Assembly (NCBI GenBank): GCA_964433345.1
Contig: CAYSQJ010000005.1
Location: 1 to 64,000, forward strand
Reading direction: 5' to 3'
Length of the DNA: 64,000 bases
From: Ga0077527 sp964433345
Lineage (GTDB): Bacteria > Pseudomonadota > Gammaproteobacteria > Burkholderiales > SG8-41
The translations under genes were made by a program, and so were the position numbers. The notes beneath the pieces were generated by a model that searched no databases, was not told where the DNA came from, and saw only the letters and a list, made by a program, of their open reading frames with translations. Positions 34,846 through 42,986 of the stretch are shown in pieces. The stretch's first letter is position 1; each line of letters starts with the position of its first letter.

Positions 34846-35271
34846 TTAAGGCGCGGCGTCTCCCGGTTCGGTGACGAAGCCGATCTTCGACAGCCCGACA
34901 CGTCCGGCGGCCGCCATCACGCGGGCGACGTTCTGGTATTCGGTACTGCGATCGGCGCGGATGTGCACCTCGGGCTGCGGTTCGATGGCAGCCGCTGCGG
35001 TCATGCGCGCTTCCAGCGTTGCCATGTCTACCTTCTCGCCGTTCCAGAAGACATCTCCCCCGGCGCGGATGCCGAGCTGGATGTTGTCCGGCTTGCTGTG
35101 GTTGGGCTGGCTGGAGGCGCGCGGCAGGTCGATCTTCACCGCATGGGTCAGCAGCGGCGCGGTGATGATGAAAATTACCAGCAGTACCAGCATCACGTCG
35201 ATCAGCGGCACCATGTTGATTTCCGCCATCGGCGCGCTGTCGCCGGACTTGTTGAAGCCCCCGAAAGCCAT
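34846..35271 (-). CDS. exbD: Biopolymer transport protein ExbD
   Basis: Periplasmic-facing subunit of the proton-driven ExbBD motor that powers TonB. It has 141 residues. A cytoplasmic N-terminus (APMAEINMVPLIDVMLVLLVIF) runs into the single membrane helix, which carries the conserved Asp of the proton path (LIDVMLVL). The C-terminal periplasmic domain reads VHIRADRSTEYQNVARVMAAAGRVGLSKIGFVTEP in parts. It starts two bases after the exbB stop. Confidence 0.95.
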   Translation of the reverse strand: MAFGGFNKSGDSAPMAEINMVPLIDVMLVLLVIFIITAPLLTHAVKIDLPRASSQPNHSKPDNIQLGIRAGGDVFWNGEKVDMATLEARMTAAAAIEPQPEVHIRADRSTEYQNVARVMAAAGRVGLSKIGFVTEPGDAAP

Positions 35272-35272
35272 C

Positions 35273-36016
35273 TCAGGCTCCCGAGCCGGCGACAGCGGCC
35301 GGGCGCAGCGGCACCGGCACGGCGACGTCGTTGACGTGCGAGCCGGTGGTGAGGAAGGCGTAGAGGTCGTGTGCGAAGGAATCGAGCTGCGCCAGCACCA
35401 GGCGGTTGCTGCGCACCGCGAAGTTGTAGGCCAGCACCGCGGGGATTGCCACCGCGAGGCCGAGCGCGGTCATGATCAGCGCCTCGCCGACGGGGCCGGC
35501 GACCTTGTCCAGCGTGCCCTGGCCGCTCATGCCGATGTTGACCAGCGCGTGGTAGACGCCCCACACGGTGCCGAAGAGGCCGATGAAGGGCGCGGTGCTG
35601 CCGATCGAAGCGAGCACGGTCAGTCCCGATTCGAAGCGTGCGGTCTCCTCGTCGATCACGCGGCGCATCGCGCGGGTGATGAAGTCGGCGCCGGAGCCGG
35701 CCTCGTCGAGCCTGTTGGCGCCGTGGCGCTGGTGGTGGCGCGCGGCGACGATGGCATGCCAGGTCAGGTGCGAGAAGGGTTCGTCGGGGTGTTGCTGTTC
35801 GAGCTGGGTGGCGACGGCCTGCAGCGAGGGCGAGTTCCAGAACCGGTCGAGGAAGCGCCGGGTCCGGTGGCGGATGGTTAGTGCGGCGACCGCCTTGGTG
35901 ACGATCAAATACCAGGTCACCATGCTCATCAGCAGCATGATTACCAGCAGGGTTTTGCCGACGGCGTCGGTCTGGGCGAGGAAATGGGCGAGGCCCAGCG
36001 TCTGTTGTGCTTCCAA
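35273..36016 (-). CDS. exbB: Biopolymer transport protein ExbB (MotA/TolQ/ExbB proton channel)
   Basis: Polytopic proton-channel subunit of the TonB motor. I choose TTG 36016 as start: AGGAG lies 8 nt upstream and it falls just after the tonB stop. The only upstream ATG (36097) lies inside tonB without a ribosome site. This gives 247 residues and three membrane helices: KTLLVIMLLMSMVTWYLIV, then the pair around FIGLFGTVWGVYHALVNI and IMTALGLAVAIPAVLAYN. The family motifs GLFGTVWG and GEALIMTALGLAVAIPA are clear. Between helices 1 and 2 is the usual cytoplasmic loop. Confidence 0.93.
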   Translation of the reverse strand: MEAQQTLGLAHFLAQTDAVGKTLLVIMLLMSMVTWYLIVTKAVAALTIRHRTRRFLDRFWNSPSLQAVATQLEQQHPDEPFSHLTWHAIVAARHHQRHGANRLDEAGSGADFITRAMRRVIDEETARFESGLTVLASIGSTAPFIGLFGTVWGVYHALVNIGMSGQGTLDKVAGPVGEALIMTALGLAVAIPAVLAYNFAVRSNRLVLAQLDSFAHDLYAFLTTGSHVNDVAVPVPLRPAAVAGSGA

Positions 36017-36020
36017 GGGA

Positions 36021-36707
36021 TCAACTCCTGAGGCTGAATGAAATGGGTACCAGTACCCAGGCACTGACGGCCTGGTCGCCGCGGCGGGCGGGGACAAACT
36101 TCCAGCGGCGCACGGTGTTCAGTGCCACCGCGTCGAGGCGGTCGTGTCCGCTGGAACTGCGCAGCTCGACGCGGGCTGGCAGGCCGCGCTCGTCAACCAG
36201 CACCCGCAACACCACCCGGCCTTCCTCCCCGAGCCGGCGCGACAGCGCGGGGTAGTGCGGTGCCGGGTTGTTCAGGTAGTCGGCATTGAACTGCGGCGGA
36301 ACCACCGGGGCCGGTGGCGCGGGTGGAGTTGCGGCAGCAATGGGTTCGGGTGGTGCAGGCGGTGGCGGCGCCGGCGCCTGGATCGCGGCCGGAGCCGGTT
36401 CGGGGGCCTGGGTGGTCAACATTGCCTGGGGCTTCGGTTCGATCCGTTTGACGGCTTGCCGGACCACGGGCTTCGGCTTGGGCAGGGTTTTCGGCGGTGC
36501 GACCGGCTGCGGCTGCACCAAGGTGACCATGATCGGCGCCAGTTCGGCGAGCGTCTGCCGAGCCGGGGCGTAAGCCAGCAGCACCGCCAGCACGGCAGCA
36601 TGCAGACCAAGGGTGATGGCGATGCCGGGCAGGCGGGACGGCTGCCGGCTGGCACTGGCAGCCGACCACGACGGGATGTGTTGAGAAGTCATGCAGGCAT
36701 CGCGCAT
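36021..36707 (-). CDS. tonB: Energy transducer TonB
   Basis: Links the ExbBD motor to outer-membrane receptors. It has 228 residues. The N-terminal membrane anchor is at about 26-46 (IAITLGLHAAVLAVLLAYA). A Pro/Lys/Ala-rich periplasmic spacer (about 60-135) follows, then the TonB C-terminal domain with YPALSRRLGEEGRVVLRVLVDERG and VALNTVRRWKFVPARRGDQAV. ATG 36707 or ATG 36692 is possible; neither has a good ribosome site. A Fur-box-like sequence is immediately upstream. It is the first gene of the tonB-exbB-exbD-fiu-piuC run. Confidence 0.93.
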   Translation of the reverse strand: MRDACMTSQHIPSWSAASASRQPSRLPGIAITLGLHAAVLAVLLAYAPARQTLAELAPIMVTLVQPQPVAPPKTLPKPKPVVRQAVKRIEPKPQAMLTTQAPEPAPAAIQAPAPPPPAPPEPIAAATPPAPPAPVVPPQFNADYLNNPAPHYPALSRRLGEEGRVVLRVLVDERGLPARVELRSSSGHDRLDAVALNTVRRWKFVPARRGDQAVSAWVLVPISFSLRS

Positions 36708-36718
36708 ATTGGCTGTAA

Positions 36719-36740
36719 ATGATAATTGTTCTCATTATTG
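36719..36740 (-). promoter_or_regulatory. Fur-box-like operator upstream of tonB
   Basis: GATAATTGTTCTCATTATT at 36721-36739 matches 14 of 19 positions of the Fur consensus GATAATGATAATCATTATC. It lies 14-32 nt before the tonB ATG at 36707, where bound Fe-Fur would block transcription. This fits iron-repressed expression of the whole run. Confidence 0.7.
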
Positions 36741-36837
36741 TTTGCAAGCAGGACAAGCAGCCTTAACCCGCGATGTCTCGAAAGCCGGTTTGCCGATATA
36801 TTCGGGAATTGCCTTGCTTCGATCCGGAATACCTTTC

Positions 36838-37704
36838 ATGAAACTTGCATTCATCGGCCTCGGCGTCATGGGCGGTCCCATGGCGGGGCATCTCGCCCGG
36901 GCAGGCCACAGTGTCGCTGTCTACAACCGATCGCCGGCACGCGCACAGGCCTGGCGCGAACATCACGCCGGCAATGTTGCCGACTCGCCTGCAGCCGCGG
37001 CCGCAGGCGCCGATATCGTGTTCAGCTGCGTCGGCAATGACGACGATGTGCGCGAGGTGACCATTGGCAGCCGCGGCGCATTTGCGGCGATGCAAGCCGG
37101 CGCGATTTTCGTCGACCACAGTACGGCATCTGCGACGCTGGCGCAGGAGCTGCATGCCGCGGCGCAGGCGCGCGGGCTGCATTTTCTCGATGCGCCGGTG
37201 TCCGGCGGGCAGTCCGGCGCGGAACAGGGCGTCCTCACCGTGATGGTGGGCGGTGATGCGGAACCTTACGCACGAGCCGAACCGGTGATCGCGCATTACG
37301 CGCGCGCGGTGACGCTGATGGGGCCTTCCGGTGCCGGACAGAAATGCAAGATGGTCAACCAGATCTGTGTTGCCGGCGTGGTGCAGGGCCTCGCCGAAGG
37401 GCTCGCTTTCGCGCTGCATGCGGGACTCGACGCGAAGCGCGTCGTCGACGTCATTTCCAAAGGTGCGGCAAGCTCTTGGCAGATGGAGAACCGCGGCAAA
37501 ACCATGGTCGACGGCAAATTCGATTTCGGCTTCGCGGTGGACCTGATGCGCAAGGACCTGCGTATTGCGATGGACGAGGCGCGCGGCAACGGCGCGCAGT
37601 TGCCGGCGACGGCGCTGATCGACCAGTTTTATGCGCGGGTGCAGCGCGAGGGCGGCGGACGGCTGGATACCTCGAGTCTGATCAAGTTGCTGCTTGAGCA
37701 GTGA
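36838..37704 (+). CDS. 3-hydroxyisobutyrate dehydrogenase-family oxidoreductase
   Basis: NAD(P)-dependent beta-hydroxyacid dehydrogenase (family includes HIBADH, tartronate semialdehyde reductase and GLYR1-type enzymes). It has 288 residues from ATG 36838. The coenzyme motif is FIGLGVMGGPMAGHLARAGH (residues 4-23) followed by YNRS. The substrate motif is DAPVSGGQSGAEQG, and the catalytic Lys is in GAGQKCKMVNQI. The C-terminal helical domain has the LRKDLRIAMDEARGNGAQLPATALIDQFYA region, read in parts. It is divergent from tonB. The substrate is not determined. Confidence 0.92.
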   Translation: MKLAFIGLGVMGGPMAGHLARAGHSVAVYNRSPARAQAWREHHAGNVADSPAAAAAGADIVFSCVGNDDDVREVTIGSRGAFAAMQAGAIFVDHSTASATLAQELHAAAQARGLHFLDAPVSGGQSGAEQGVLTVMVGGDAEPYARAEPVIAHYARAVTLMGPSGAGQKCKMVNQICVAGVVQGLAEGLAFALHAGLDAKRVVDVISKGAASSWQMENRGKTMVDGKFDFGFAVDLMRKDLRIAMDEARGNGAQLPATALIDQFYARVQREGGGRLDTSSLIKLLLEQ

Positions 37705-37750
37705 GCGGTGAACAGTGAACGGTGAAGGGTGAACAGTGAGCGGTGAACGG
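37697..37750 (+). repeat. GTGAACAG/GTGAGCGG repeat array, single arm
   Basis: Six to seven tandem ~8-nt units (GTGAGCG, GTGAACA, GTGAACG, GTGAAGG) start at the stop codon of the preceding dehydrogenase and run to the start of the NUDIX gene. They are related to the GTGAGGAG element at 10.5 kb. No complementary arm is seen. Confidence 0.6.
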
Positions 37751-38572
37751 ATGAAAAGCGGGGAACGCAGCGGGAAACCGGTGGTGCCTATGCCTTCGGC
37801 TACGGTCACCGTCGTGCGCGACGCCGCGGGTGGCATCGAGGTGCTGATGATGCGCCGCAATCTCAAATCGGGATTCGTGCCGGGCATGCATGTGTTTCCT
37901 GGCGGCGGTGTTGATGAAAGCGATTTTTATTTTAAAAACAATAACTTGTGCAAATGTTTTGACGATACTGCGGCGAGCGGCACACTGGGCCTCGCCTGCG
38001 ACGGACTGGCGTACTGGGCCGCCGCGATCCGTGAAGCCTTCGAGGAGTCGGGCTTGCTGCTTGCGCGCGATGACAGCGGCGCGACGCTGTCCCTGAGTGA
38101 TGCCGCCATCGCACGGCGTTTCACCGAACATCGCCGCCGCCTCAATGCCGGGCAACTGGCGTTTCCGGACCTGCTGCAGGCTGAAGACCTGCAACTCGCC
38201 GCCGACCAGCTGACGTACTTCGCGCACTGGATCACGCCGGTGGGATTGCCGCGGCGTTACGACACGCGCTTTTTCATGGCCGAAGCGCCGGAAGGGCAGG
38301 AACCCTTGCAGGATGAGCAGGAAACCATTGCTGCGGCCTGGGTCAGTCCCGGCGAGGCGCTGAGTCGCCACCGCCGCGGCGAGTTCGCGATGCGCACGCC
38401 GACCGTACGCACGCTGGAGGATTTCTCCGATTACGACAGTGTCGCCAGCCTGCGCCGCGGTCTCGCCGGGCGCCGCGAAGTGCCGGCACAGTTGCCGCGC
38501 ATCGGCCCCGACGGCCGGCGCATTCTGCCGGGCGAACCCGGCTACGAGGAATTGGGAGCCGCAGAACAATGA
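37751..38572 (+). CDS. NUDIX hydrolase (NUDT19-like)
   Basis: Hydrolase of nucleoside-diphosphate-linked compounds, possibly CoA esters as in NUDT19 relatives. It has 273 residues from ATG 37751; ATG 37790 is an alternative that removes a repeat-derived N-terminus. The NUDIX box is split as in this subfamily: HVFPGGGVDESD, then an insert, then AIREAFEESGLLL. The insert (about residues 57-70, YFKNNNLCKCFDD) is encoded by an AT-rich element on the opposite strand and has codon use unlike the rest. The stop overlaps the next start (ATGA). Confidence 0.85.
   Translation: MKSGERSGKPVVPMPSATVTVVRDAAGGIEVLMMRRNLKSGFVPGMHVFPGGGVDESDFYFKNNNLCKCFDDTAASGTLGLACDGLAYWAAAIREAFEESGLLLARDDSGATLSLSDAAIARRFTEHRRRLNAGQLAFPDLLQAEDLQLAADQLTYFAHWITPVGLPRRYDTRFFMAEAPEGQEPLQDEQETIAAAWVSPGEALSRHRRGEFAMRTPTVRTLEDFSDYDSVASLRRGLAGRREVPAQLPRIGPDGRRILPGEPGYEELGAAEQ
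37930..37951 (-). repeat. AT-rich element, copy 7 (inside the NUDIX gene)
   Basis: The minus strand reads CACAAGTTATTGTTTTTAAA. It sits in the variable insert of the NUDIX box and keeps the frame. It shares ACAAGTTATTG with copy 5 and ATTGTTTTTAAA with copy 1. Confidence 0.55.
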
Positions 38573-39411
38573 ACACGCCTGCATCGATAGTCCCCGGCGA
38601 AATCGTCACCGTCGCTCCCGGTGTGCGACGCATCACCGCGCCCAATCCCGGCATGATGACCGGTCCCGGCACCAACAGTTACCTGATCGGCGACACCGAA
38701 CTGGCGCTGATCGATCCGGGTCCGGAGCTCGACGCGCACCGCGACACGCTGCTCGCTGCCGTTGGCGACCGGCTGCGCTGGATACTCTGCACCCATACCC
38801 ACCGCGACCACTCGCCATTGGCGCGCGCGATCAAACAGGCCACGGGTGCAGAAGTGCTGGGCCATGGCGTGACGCCGGCCGACGGCCGCCAGGACGAGGC
38901 CTTCAGGCCTGATCGCGCGTTGCGCGACGGCGAGGTTGTCGATTGTGCGGGCGCGCGGCTGCGCGTCGTTCACACACCCGGCCATGCCTCCAACCATTTT
39001 TGCTACCTGCTCGAGGGCAGCGGCCTGCTGTTCACCGGCGACCACGTGATGCAGGGCTCGACCGTGGTGATCTCGCCGCCGGACGGCGACATGCAGGCCT
39101 ACCTCGATTCGCTGGAACGCCTGCTCGAACTTCCGGTCAGCGCTTTCGCGCCGGGCCATGGCCATCTCATTACCACTCCTGTTGAAGAGGTGCACCGGCT
39201 GGTCGCGCATCGCCTGAAGCGCGAGGAGAAAATCCATGCCGTGCTCGTCGCGCGGGGGCCGGGCACGCTGGAGTCGCTGGTGCGCCATGCCTATGACGAC
39301 GTGCCCGAGCGCATCCATCCGGTGGCGATGCGCTCGCTGCACGCCCACCTGCTGCGGCTCGAACGCAACGGACGGGCGGTGAGTGCCGCCGGTACATGGC
39401 AGGCGGGATGA
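38569..39411 (+). CDS. Metallo-beta-lactamase-fold hydrolase (LACTB2-like)
   Basis: 280 residues. The metal-binding motif CTHTHRDHSPLA is at about residues 64-75. The later ligands are in HTPGHASNHFCYLL and LLFTGDHVMQGSTVVISPPDGDM, with APGHGH and a C-terminal winged-helix-like tail (LESLVRHAYDDVPERIHPVAMRSL), as in the LACTB2 family. It is probably a cytoplasmic thioester hydrolase or nuclease-like hydrolase; the substrate is unknown. It is coupled to the NUDIX gene upstream and the diguanylate cyclase downstream by ATGA overlaps. Confidence 0.9.
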   Translation: MNTPASIVPGEIVTVAPGVRRITAPNPGMMTGPGTNSYLIGDTELALIDPGPELDAHRDTLLAAVGDRLRWILCTHTHRDHSPLARAIKQATGAEVLGHGVTPADGRQDEAFRPDRALRDGEVVDCAGARLRVVHTPGHASNHFCYLLEGSGLLFTGDHVMQGSTVVISPPDGDMQAYLDSLERLLELPVSAFAPGHGHLITTPVEEVHRLVAHRLKREEKIHAVLVARGPGTLESLVRHAYDDVPERIHPVAMRSLHAHLLRLERNGRAVSAAGTWQAG

Positions 39412-41291
39412 CCACGACGACGGCGCGCGGATTGCGCCGCTTCGCCGAGGTCAACTTCGCGATTGCGCTGTTCAGTGCGCTGCTGATCGGCGGGCTGTGG
39501 CTGTACACCATCACCAAGCATGAAGGCGAATACCGCGAAACGGTGAGTGCCGCGTTCCGGCAGAGTTCCAATCTTGCGATCGCCTACGAGGAGCATATCG
39601 CGCGCACGCTGAAGGGTCTGGACGGCGCGCTGCAGTTCGTGCGCCACGAATACCGCCGCCTCGGCCGCAACATGGATATTGCGAACTACATTGCCGAGGG
39701 CGTCATCGACGGCCAGTTGTTCAGCATCCTCAGCGTGGTCGACGAGAAGGGTGACGTTGTGCTCAGCAGTCGCTACTTCGAGCCGACCAATTATGCCGAC
39801 CGTGATTTCTTCCGCGTGCATCGGGAGGGCAGCGCCGACATGCTGTACATCAACCGTCCGGTGCTGGGCCGCCTGTCCGGCAGCTGGCAGGTGCCGATGT
39901 CACGGCGGATCAACAAGCCCGACGGCTCCTTCGGCGGCGTCGTTGTGCTGTCGGTGGACCCCGGCTATTTCGCGCGTTTCTACCAGAAGTCGGACATAGG
40001 TGCGCTGGGACTGGTGACCCTGGTGGGGCTCGACGGCATTGCCCGCGTGCGGCGCGTCGGCAGCGACCTGAGCTTCGACATCGACATGACTACGAGCAGC
40101 CTGCTGCGCCAGCGCGGGCAGCAGGAGCACGGCCAGTTTCTCAGCCTCGGCGGCTTCGACGAGATCCAGCGTTTCGTCAGTTACCGCACGCTGGGCGAGT
40201 ATCCGTTGATTGTTGCCGTCGGCGCGGCCAAGCCCGAGGTGCTGCGCGAATTCCTGCGCAACCGCCGCAGCGACCAGGTGATGGCGCTGTTGATCAGCCT
40301 GGTGATCGCGGGATTCGCGATGCTGCTGATGATCACGCTTGTGCGGCAGAAGCGTGCCGGCGAGGCGCTGGCCAACAGCGAGACGCGCTTCCGCGGGGCC
40401 TTCGAGCAGGCGGCGATCGGCATGGCGCATACCTCGCTCGACCGCCGCTTCATCCAGGTCAACCAGCGTTTCTGCGACATGCTGGGTTACACGCGGGAGG
40501 AACTGCTGGGCAGGCCGGCGACAGGATTCACCCATGAGGAGGACAGCAAACGTGCGGCCGGGGAGCGGCAGAAGCTGCTCGCCGGTCTGGCCGACAGCCT
40601 GTCCGCCGAAATGCGTTATGTGCGCAAGGACGGCAGCCTGCTGTGGGTCAACCGCACGGTGTCGCTGGTGCGGGATGCCGAAGGACAGCCGCTCTATTTC
40701 CTGCGCATCGTCGAGGACATCACCGAGCGCAGGAAGCTCGAGGCAGAATTGCGCGAGCTGGCCGCCACCGACATGCTGACCGGCATTCCCAACCGCCGCG
40801 CCTTCATTGCACGGCTGGAGGAGGAGCATGCGCGGATCCGCCGTTTCCCGGAGCAGCAGGCGGCGGTGCTGATGCTCGACCTAGATCATTTCAAGAAGGT
40901 CAACGACACCCATGGCCATCCCGCGGGTGACGCGGTTCTGCGCCATGTGGCCGAACTGATCAGCTCGCGCATCCGCGCGGTGGATGCCTGTGGCCGATTG
41001 GGTGGCGAGGAGTTTTCGATTCTGCTTACCGGCGCCGCACTGCCGGCTGCAGCCGAGTTCGCCGACCGGCTGCGCCAGGCAATCGCCGCGTCGCCGACGT
41101 TCCACGAAGGCCTGAAACTTACTGTAACAGTGAGCATCGGCATTGCGGCATTGAGCGCGGAGGATGCGGTTGCGGATGCCGCACTACAGCGCGCGGACCG
41201 CGCGCTGTACCGTGCCAAGGAGTCGGGGCGCGACCGGAGCGAGGTCGACACCGGTGCGCAGCCGCCCGATCCGGCGGCCATGCCCAACTAG
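39408..41291 (+). CDS. Membrane diguanylate cyclase with extracytoplasmic sensor and PAS domain
   Basis: Synthesises cyclic di-GMP. It has 627 residues from ATG 39408, which overlaps the preceding stop. Order: membrane helix about 14-36, dCache-like periplasmic sensor about 40-290 (with YRETVSAAFRQSSNLAIAYEEHIARTL and PTNYADRDFFRVHR read in parts), helix about 296-318, PAS domain about 330-445 ending FLRIVEDITERRKLEAELRE, and GGDEF about 455-610. The active-site GGEEF is intact, and the inhibitory RxxD site (RAVD) lies five residues before it, so product inhibition is expected. No EAL domain is present. The ligand is unknown. Confidence 0.94.
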   Translation: MTTTTARGLRRFAEVNFAIALFSALLIGGLWLYTITKHEGEYRETVSAAFRQSSNLAIAYEEHIARTLKGLDGALQFVRHEYRRLGRNMDIANYIAEGVIDGQLFSILSVVDEKGDVVLSSRYFEPTNYADRDFFRVHREGSADMLYINRPVLGRLSGSWQVPMSRRINKPDGSFGGVVVLSVDPGYFARFYQKSDIGALGLVTLVGLDGIARVRRVGSDLSFDIDMTTSSLLRQRGQQEHGQFLSLGGFDEIQRFVSYRTLGEYPLIVAVGAAKPEVLREFLRNRRSDQVMALLISLVIAGFAMLLMITLVRQKRAGEALANSETRFRGAFEQAAIGMAHTSLDRRFIQVNQRFCDMLGYTREELLGRPATGFTHEEDSKRAAGERQKLLAGLADSLSAEMRYVRKDGSLLWVNRTVSLVRDAEGQPLYFLRIVEDITERRKLEAELRELAATDMLTGIPNRRAFIARLEEEHARIRRFPEQQAAVLMLDLDHFKKVNDTHGHPAGDAVLRHVAELISSRIRAVDACGRLGGEEFSILLTGAALPAAAEFADRLRQAIAASPTFHEGLKLTVTVSIGIAALSAEDAVADAALQRADRALYRAKESGRDRSEVDTGAQPPDPAAMPN

Positions 41292-41294
41292 CAC

Positions 41295-41708
41295 CTAGCG
41301 GTGGAGTTCTCCGGCACGCTCCGGCTGGTAGGTGAGCGCGCTGACCCGCACCGTTGTCGTGTGGCCTTCCGGTAGCGGCCAGTCCAGCGCGCTGCCCACC
41401 GACAGCCCGAGCAGTGCGCTGCCGACCGGGGCCAGCACCGAAATGCGGCCTTCGCCGCCGGCGTCTTTGGGGTAGACCAGCGTCAGTTCGAATTCCTTGC
41501 CGGAGTCCGCAAACGAGAAACGCACCGTGGAGTTCATGGTGACGACGTCGGGCGGCATCTGCCCGGGTTCGAGCACGGTCGCGCGGCCGAGTTCGTCGAG
41601 CAGCGCGGCCTTGCCCGGGAACACCGGATCCGGCGTGGATTCGATCAGGTTTTCAAGCCGCTCCAGATCCAGCGAGGAGACGGTAATGGGCGGTTTCTTT
41701 GCAGGCAT
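41295..41708 (-). CDS. rnk: Nucleoside diphosphate kinase regulator (Rnk, GreA/GreB C-domain type)
   Basis: Rnk proteins bind RNA polymerase through a GreA/B-like C-terminal domain. 137 residues from ATG 41708. A short N-terminal helical part (LDLERLENLIE) is followed by PDVVTMNSTVRFSFADSGKEFELTLVYP and the conserved end VLAPVGSALLGLSVGSALDWPLP, read in parts. It lacks the long coiled coil of GreA, as expected. It is convergent with the diguanylate cyclase with only a few bases between. Confidence 0.92.
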   Translation of the reverse strand: MPAKKPPITVSSLDLERLENLIESTPDPVFPGKAALLDELGRATVLEPGQMPPDVVTMNSTVRFSFADSGKEFELTLVYPKDAGGEGRISVLAPVGSALLGLSVGSALDWPLPEGHTTTVRVSALTYQPERAGELHR

Positions 41709-41764
41709 GGCAGTTCTCAATTCTATTTACGACGCTTAAATAAATGTGGCGGCCGCGGCCGCCA

Positions 41765-41795
41765 GAAAAAAACCGCGGCCCTTGCGGACCGCGGT
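41765..41795 (-). terminator. Terminator downstream of the D-2-hydroxyacid dehydrogenase
   Basis: Stem ACCGCGG (41772-41778) with CCGCGGT (41789-41795), followed on the minus strand by seven T. It lies about 110 nt after the dehydrogenase stop and upstream of rnk. Confidence 0.75.
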
Positions 41796-41887
41796 GCTTG
41801 TGATTCCTTATACCCTGATCGGCGCCGAAAGCCAAGGCTGCGCGGTTTTTCGGCGCTCGCTCGCTGTCTGCTGGCGGGGTATTTTTA

Positions 41888-41910
41888 TTTAACTAATTGT
41901 TTTTATTCTG
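41888..41910 (+). repeat. AT-rich element, copy 8
   Basis: TTTAACTAATTGTTTTTATTC overlaps the last codons and stop of the minus-strand dehydrogenase. Confidence 0.5.
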
Positions 41911-42871
41911 TTTTTGGCGAGTTGGCGAATTTCAGGGGTTTTCCGGCGGCGAAGGCCGCGGCGTGGGCGAAGGCTTCGCCGAAGTACGCCTCGTAAGTGC
42001 CTTGCTCCAGCCAGGCGCTGTGGTTGGTACACAGCGCATTGTCGAGCTTGAGCAGTGGATGATCGCCATGCTGCACCGGCTCGTTTTCATAGACATCCGT
42101 CGCCGCCATGCCCGGGCGCCCGGCCTTCAGCGCGGCCACCAGCGCACCCGGCTCGATCAGTTCGGCGCGCGCCGTGTTGATCAGCAGGGCCGAGGGCTTC
42201 ATCCTTTCGAGGTGCGCTGCCTTCACCAGCCCGCGCGTTTCCTTGGACAGCCTGGCCATGATCACCAGCACGTCAGCCTGCGCGAACAGGTCGTCCTGGC
42301 TTGCGGCAACTTCGTAACCCGCCGCTTTTGCCGCATTGAGGGAATTCTCCCGGCCCCAGACCAGCACGCGCATGCCGAAACTGGCGCCGGTCTGCGCGAT
42401 CAGTCCGCCGATGGTGCCCAGGCCGAGGATCGCCAGCGTCTTGCCGCGCAGGCCGATGTTGAAGCGCGAGCGCCAGATGCCCTGGCGCATGCCGTCGCAT
42501 TCGCGCGCGACATCGCGCCAGCTCGCCATGATCAGCGCCCAGGTGTGCTCGGCCACCGTGTAGGGCGAGGGGTGGCCGCCCGACAGGATCGCGATGCCGT
42601 GGTCATTGCAGGCCTCGACGTCGATGTGGTGGAAGCTGCGGCCGGTCTGGCTGAACAGTTTCAGCTTCGGCAGCTGCTCGATGATGCCGCGGGTGAAGCG
42701 TGTGCGCTCGCGGATCGGCACGATGATGTCGGCCTCGCGCAGGTTAGCCACCAGCCTGGATTCGGCCGGAGCAACGTCATTGAAAATGCGCACCTCGTGC
42801 CCATCGAGCGTCTTCAGGCAGTCGAGGGTGCGGACCAGATTGTGGTAGTCGTCAGGGATGGCGATGATCAT
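41903..42871 (-). CDS. D-2-hydroxyacid dehydrogenase family protein
   Basis: NAD-dependent reductase of 2-keto acids. It has 322 residues. The nucleotide-binding motif ILGLGTIGGLIAQTGASFGM is at about 147-166. The catalytic Arg is in INTARAELIEPGALVAALK, the Glu in DVYENEP, and the His in NHSAWLEQGTYE. The N-terminal substrate domain shows the usual FSQTGRSFHHIDVEACNDHGI. It is related to the partial gene at the right edge. The substrate is unknown. It is divergent from the SDR gene, 115 nt away. Confidence 0.93.
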   Translation of the reverse strand: MIIAIPDDYHNLVRTLDCLKTLDGHEVRIFNDVAPAESRLVANLREADIIVPIRERTRFTRGIIEQLPKLKLFSQTGRSFHHIDVEACNDHGIAILSGGHPSPYTVAEHTWALIMASWRDVARECDGMRQGIWRSRFNIGLRGKTLAILGLGTIGGLIAQTGASFGMRVLVWGRENSLNAAKAAGYEVAASQDDLFAQADVLVIMARLSKETRGLVKAAHLERMKPSALLINTARAELIEPGALVAALKAGRPGMAATDVYENEPVQHGDHPLLKLDNALCTNHSAWLEQGTYEAYFGEAFAHAAAFAAGKPLKFANSPKTE

Positions 42872-42986
42872 GGGCGGCGAGTCTACCGCGGCGCGGTCGT
42901 GCCGGCCAGAGGTCGGCGACGGTGCGGATGTGTCACAATTGCGGCTTCCGTAAAACCGTTGCAGAAGCGCAGAAAGGATTCACATC

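Noticed and set aside
36017..36097. ATG 36097 as start of ExbB
   Set aside because: It would place 27 extra residues inside tonB without a ribosome site; TTG 36016 has AGGAG at the right distance.
37701..37750. Multiple TGA codons after the dehydrogenase as possible selenocysteine codons
   Set aside because: They come from a tandem GTGA repeat, no domain continues past them and no SECIS-like hairpin is placed suitably.
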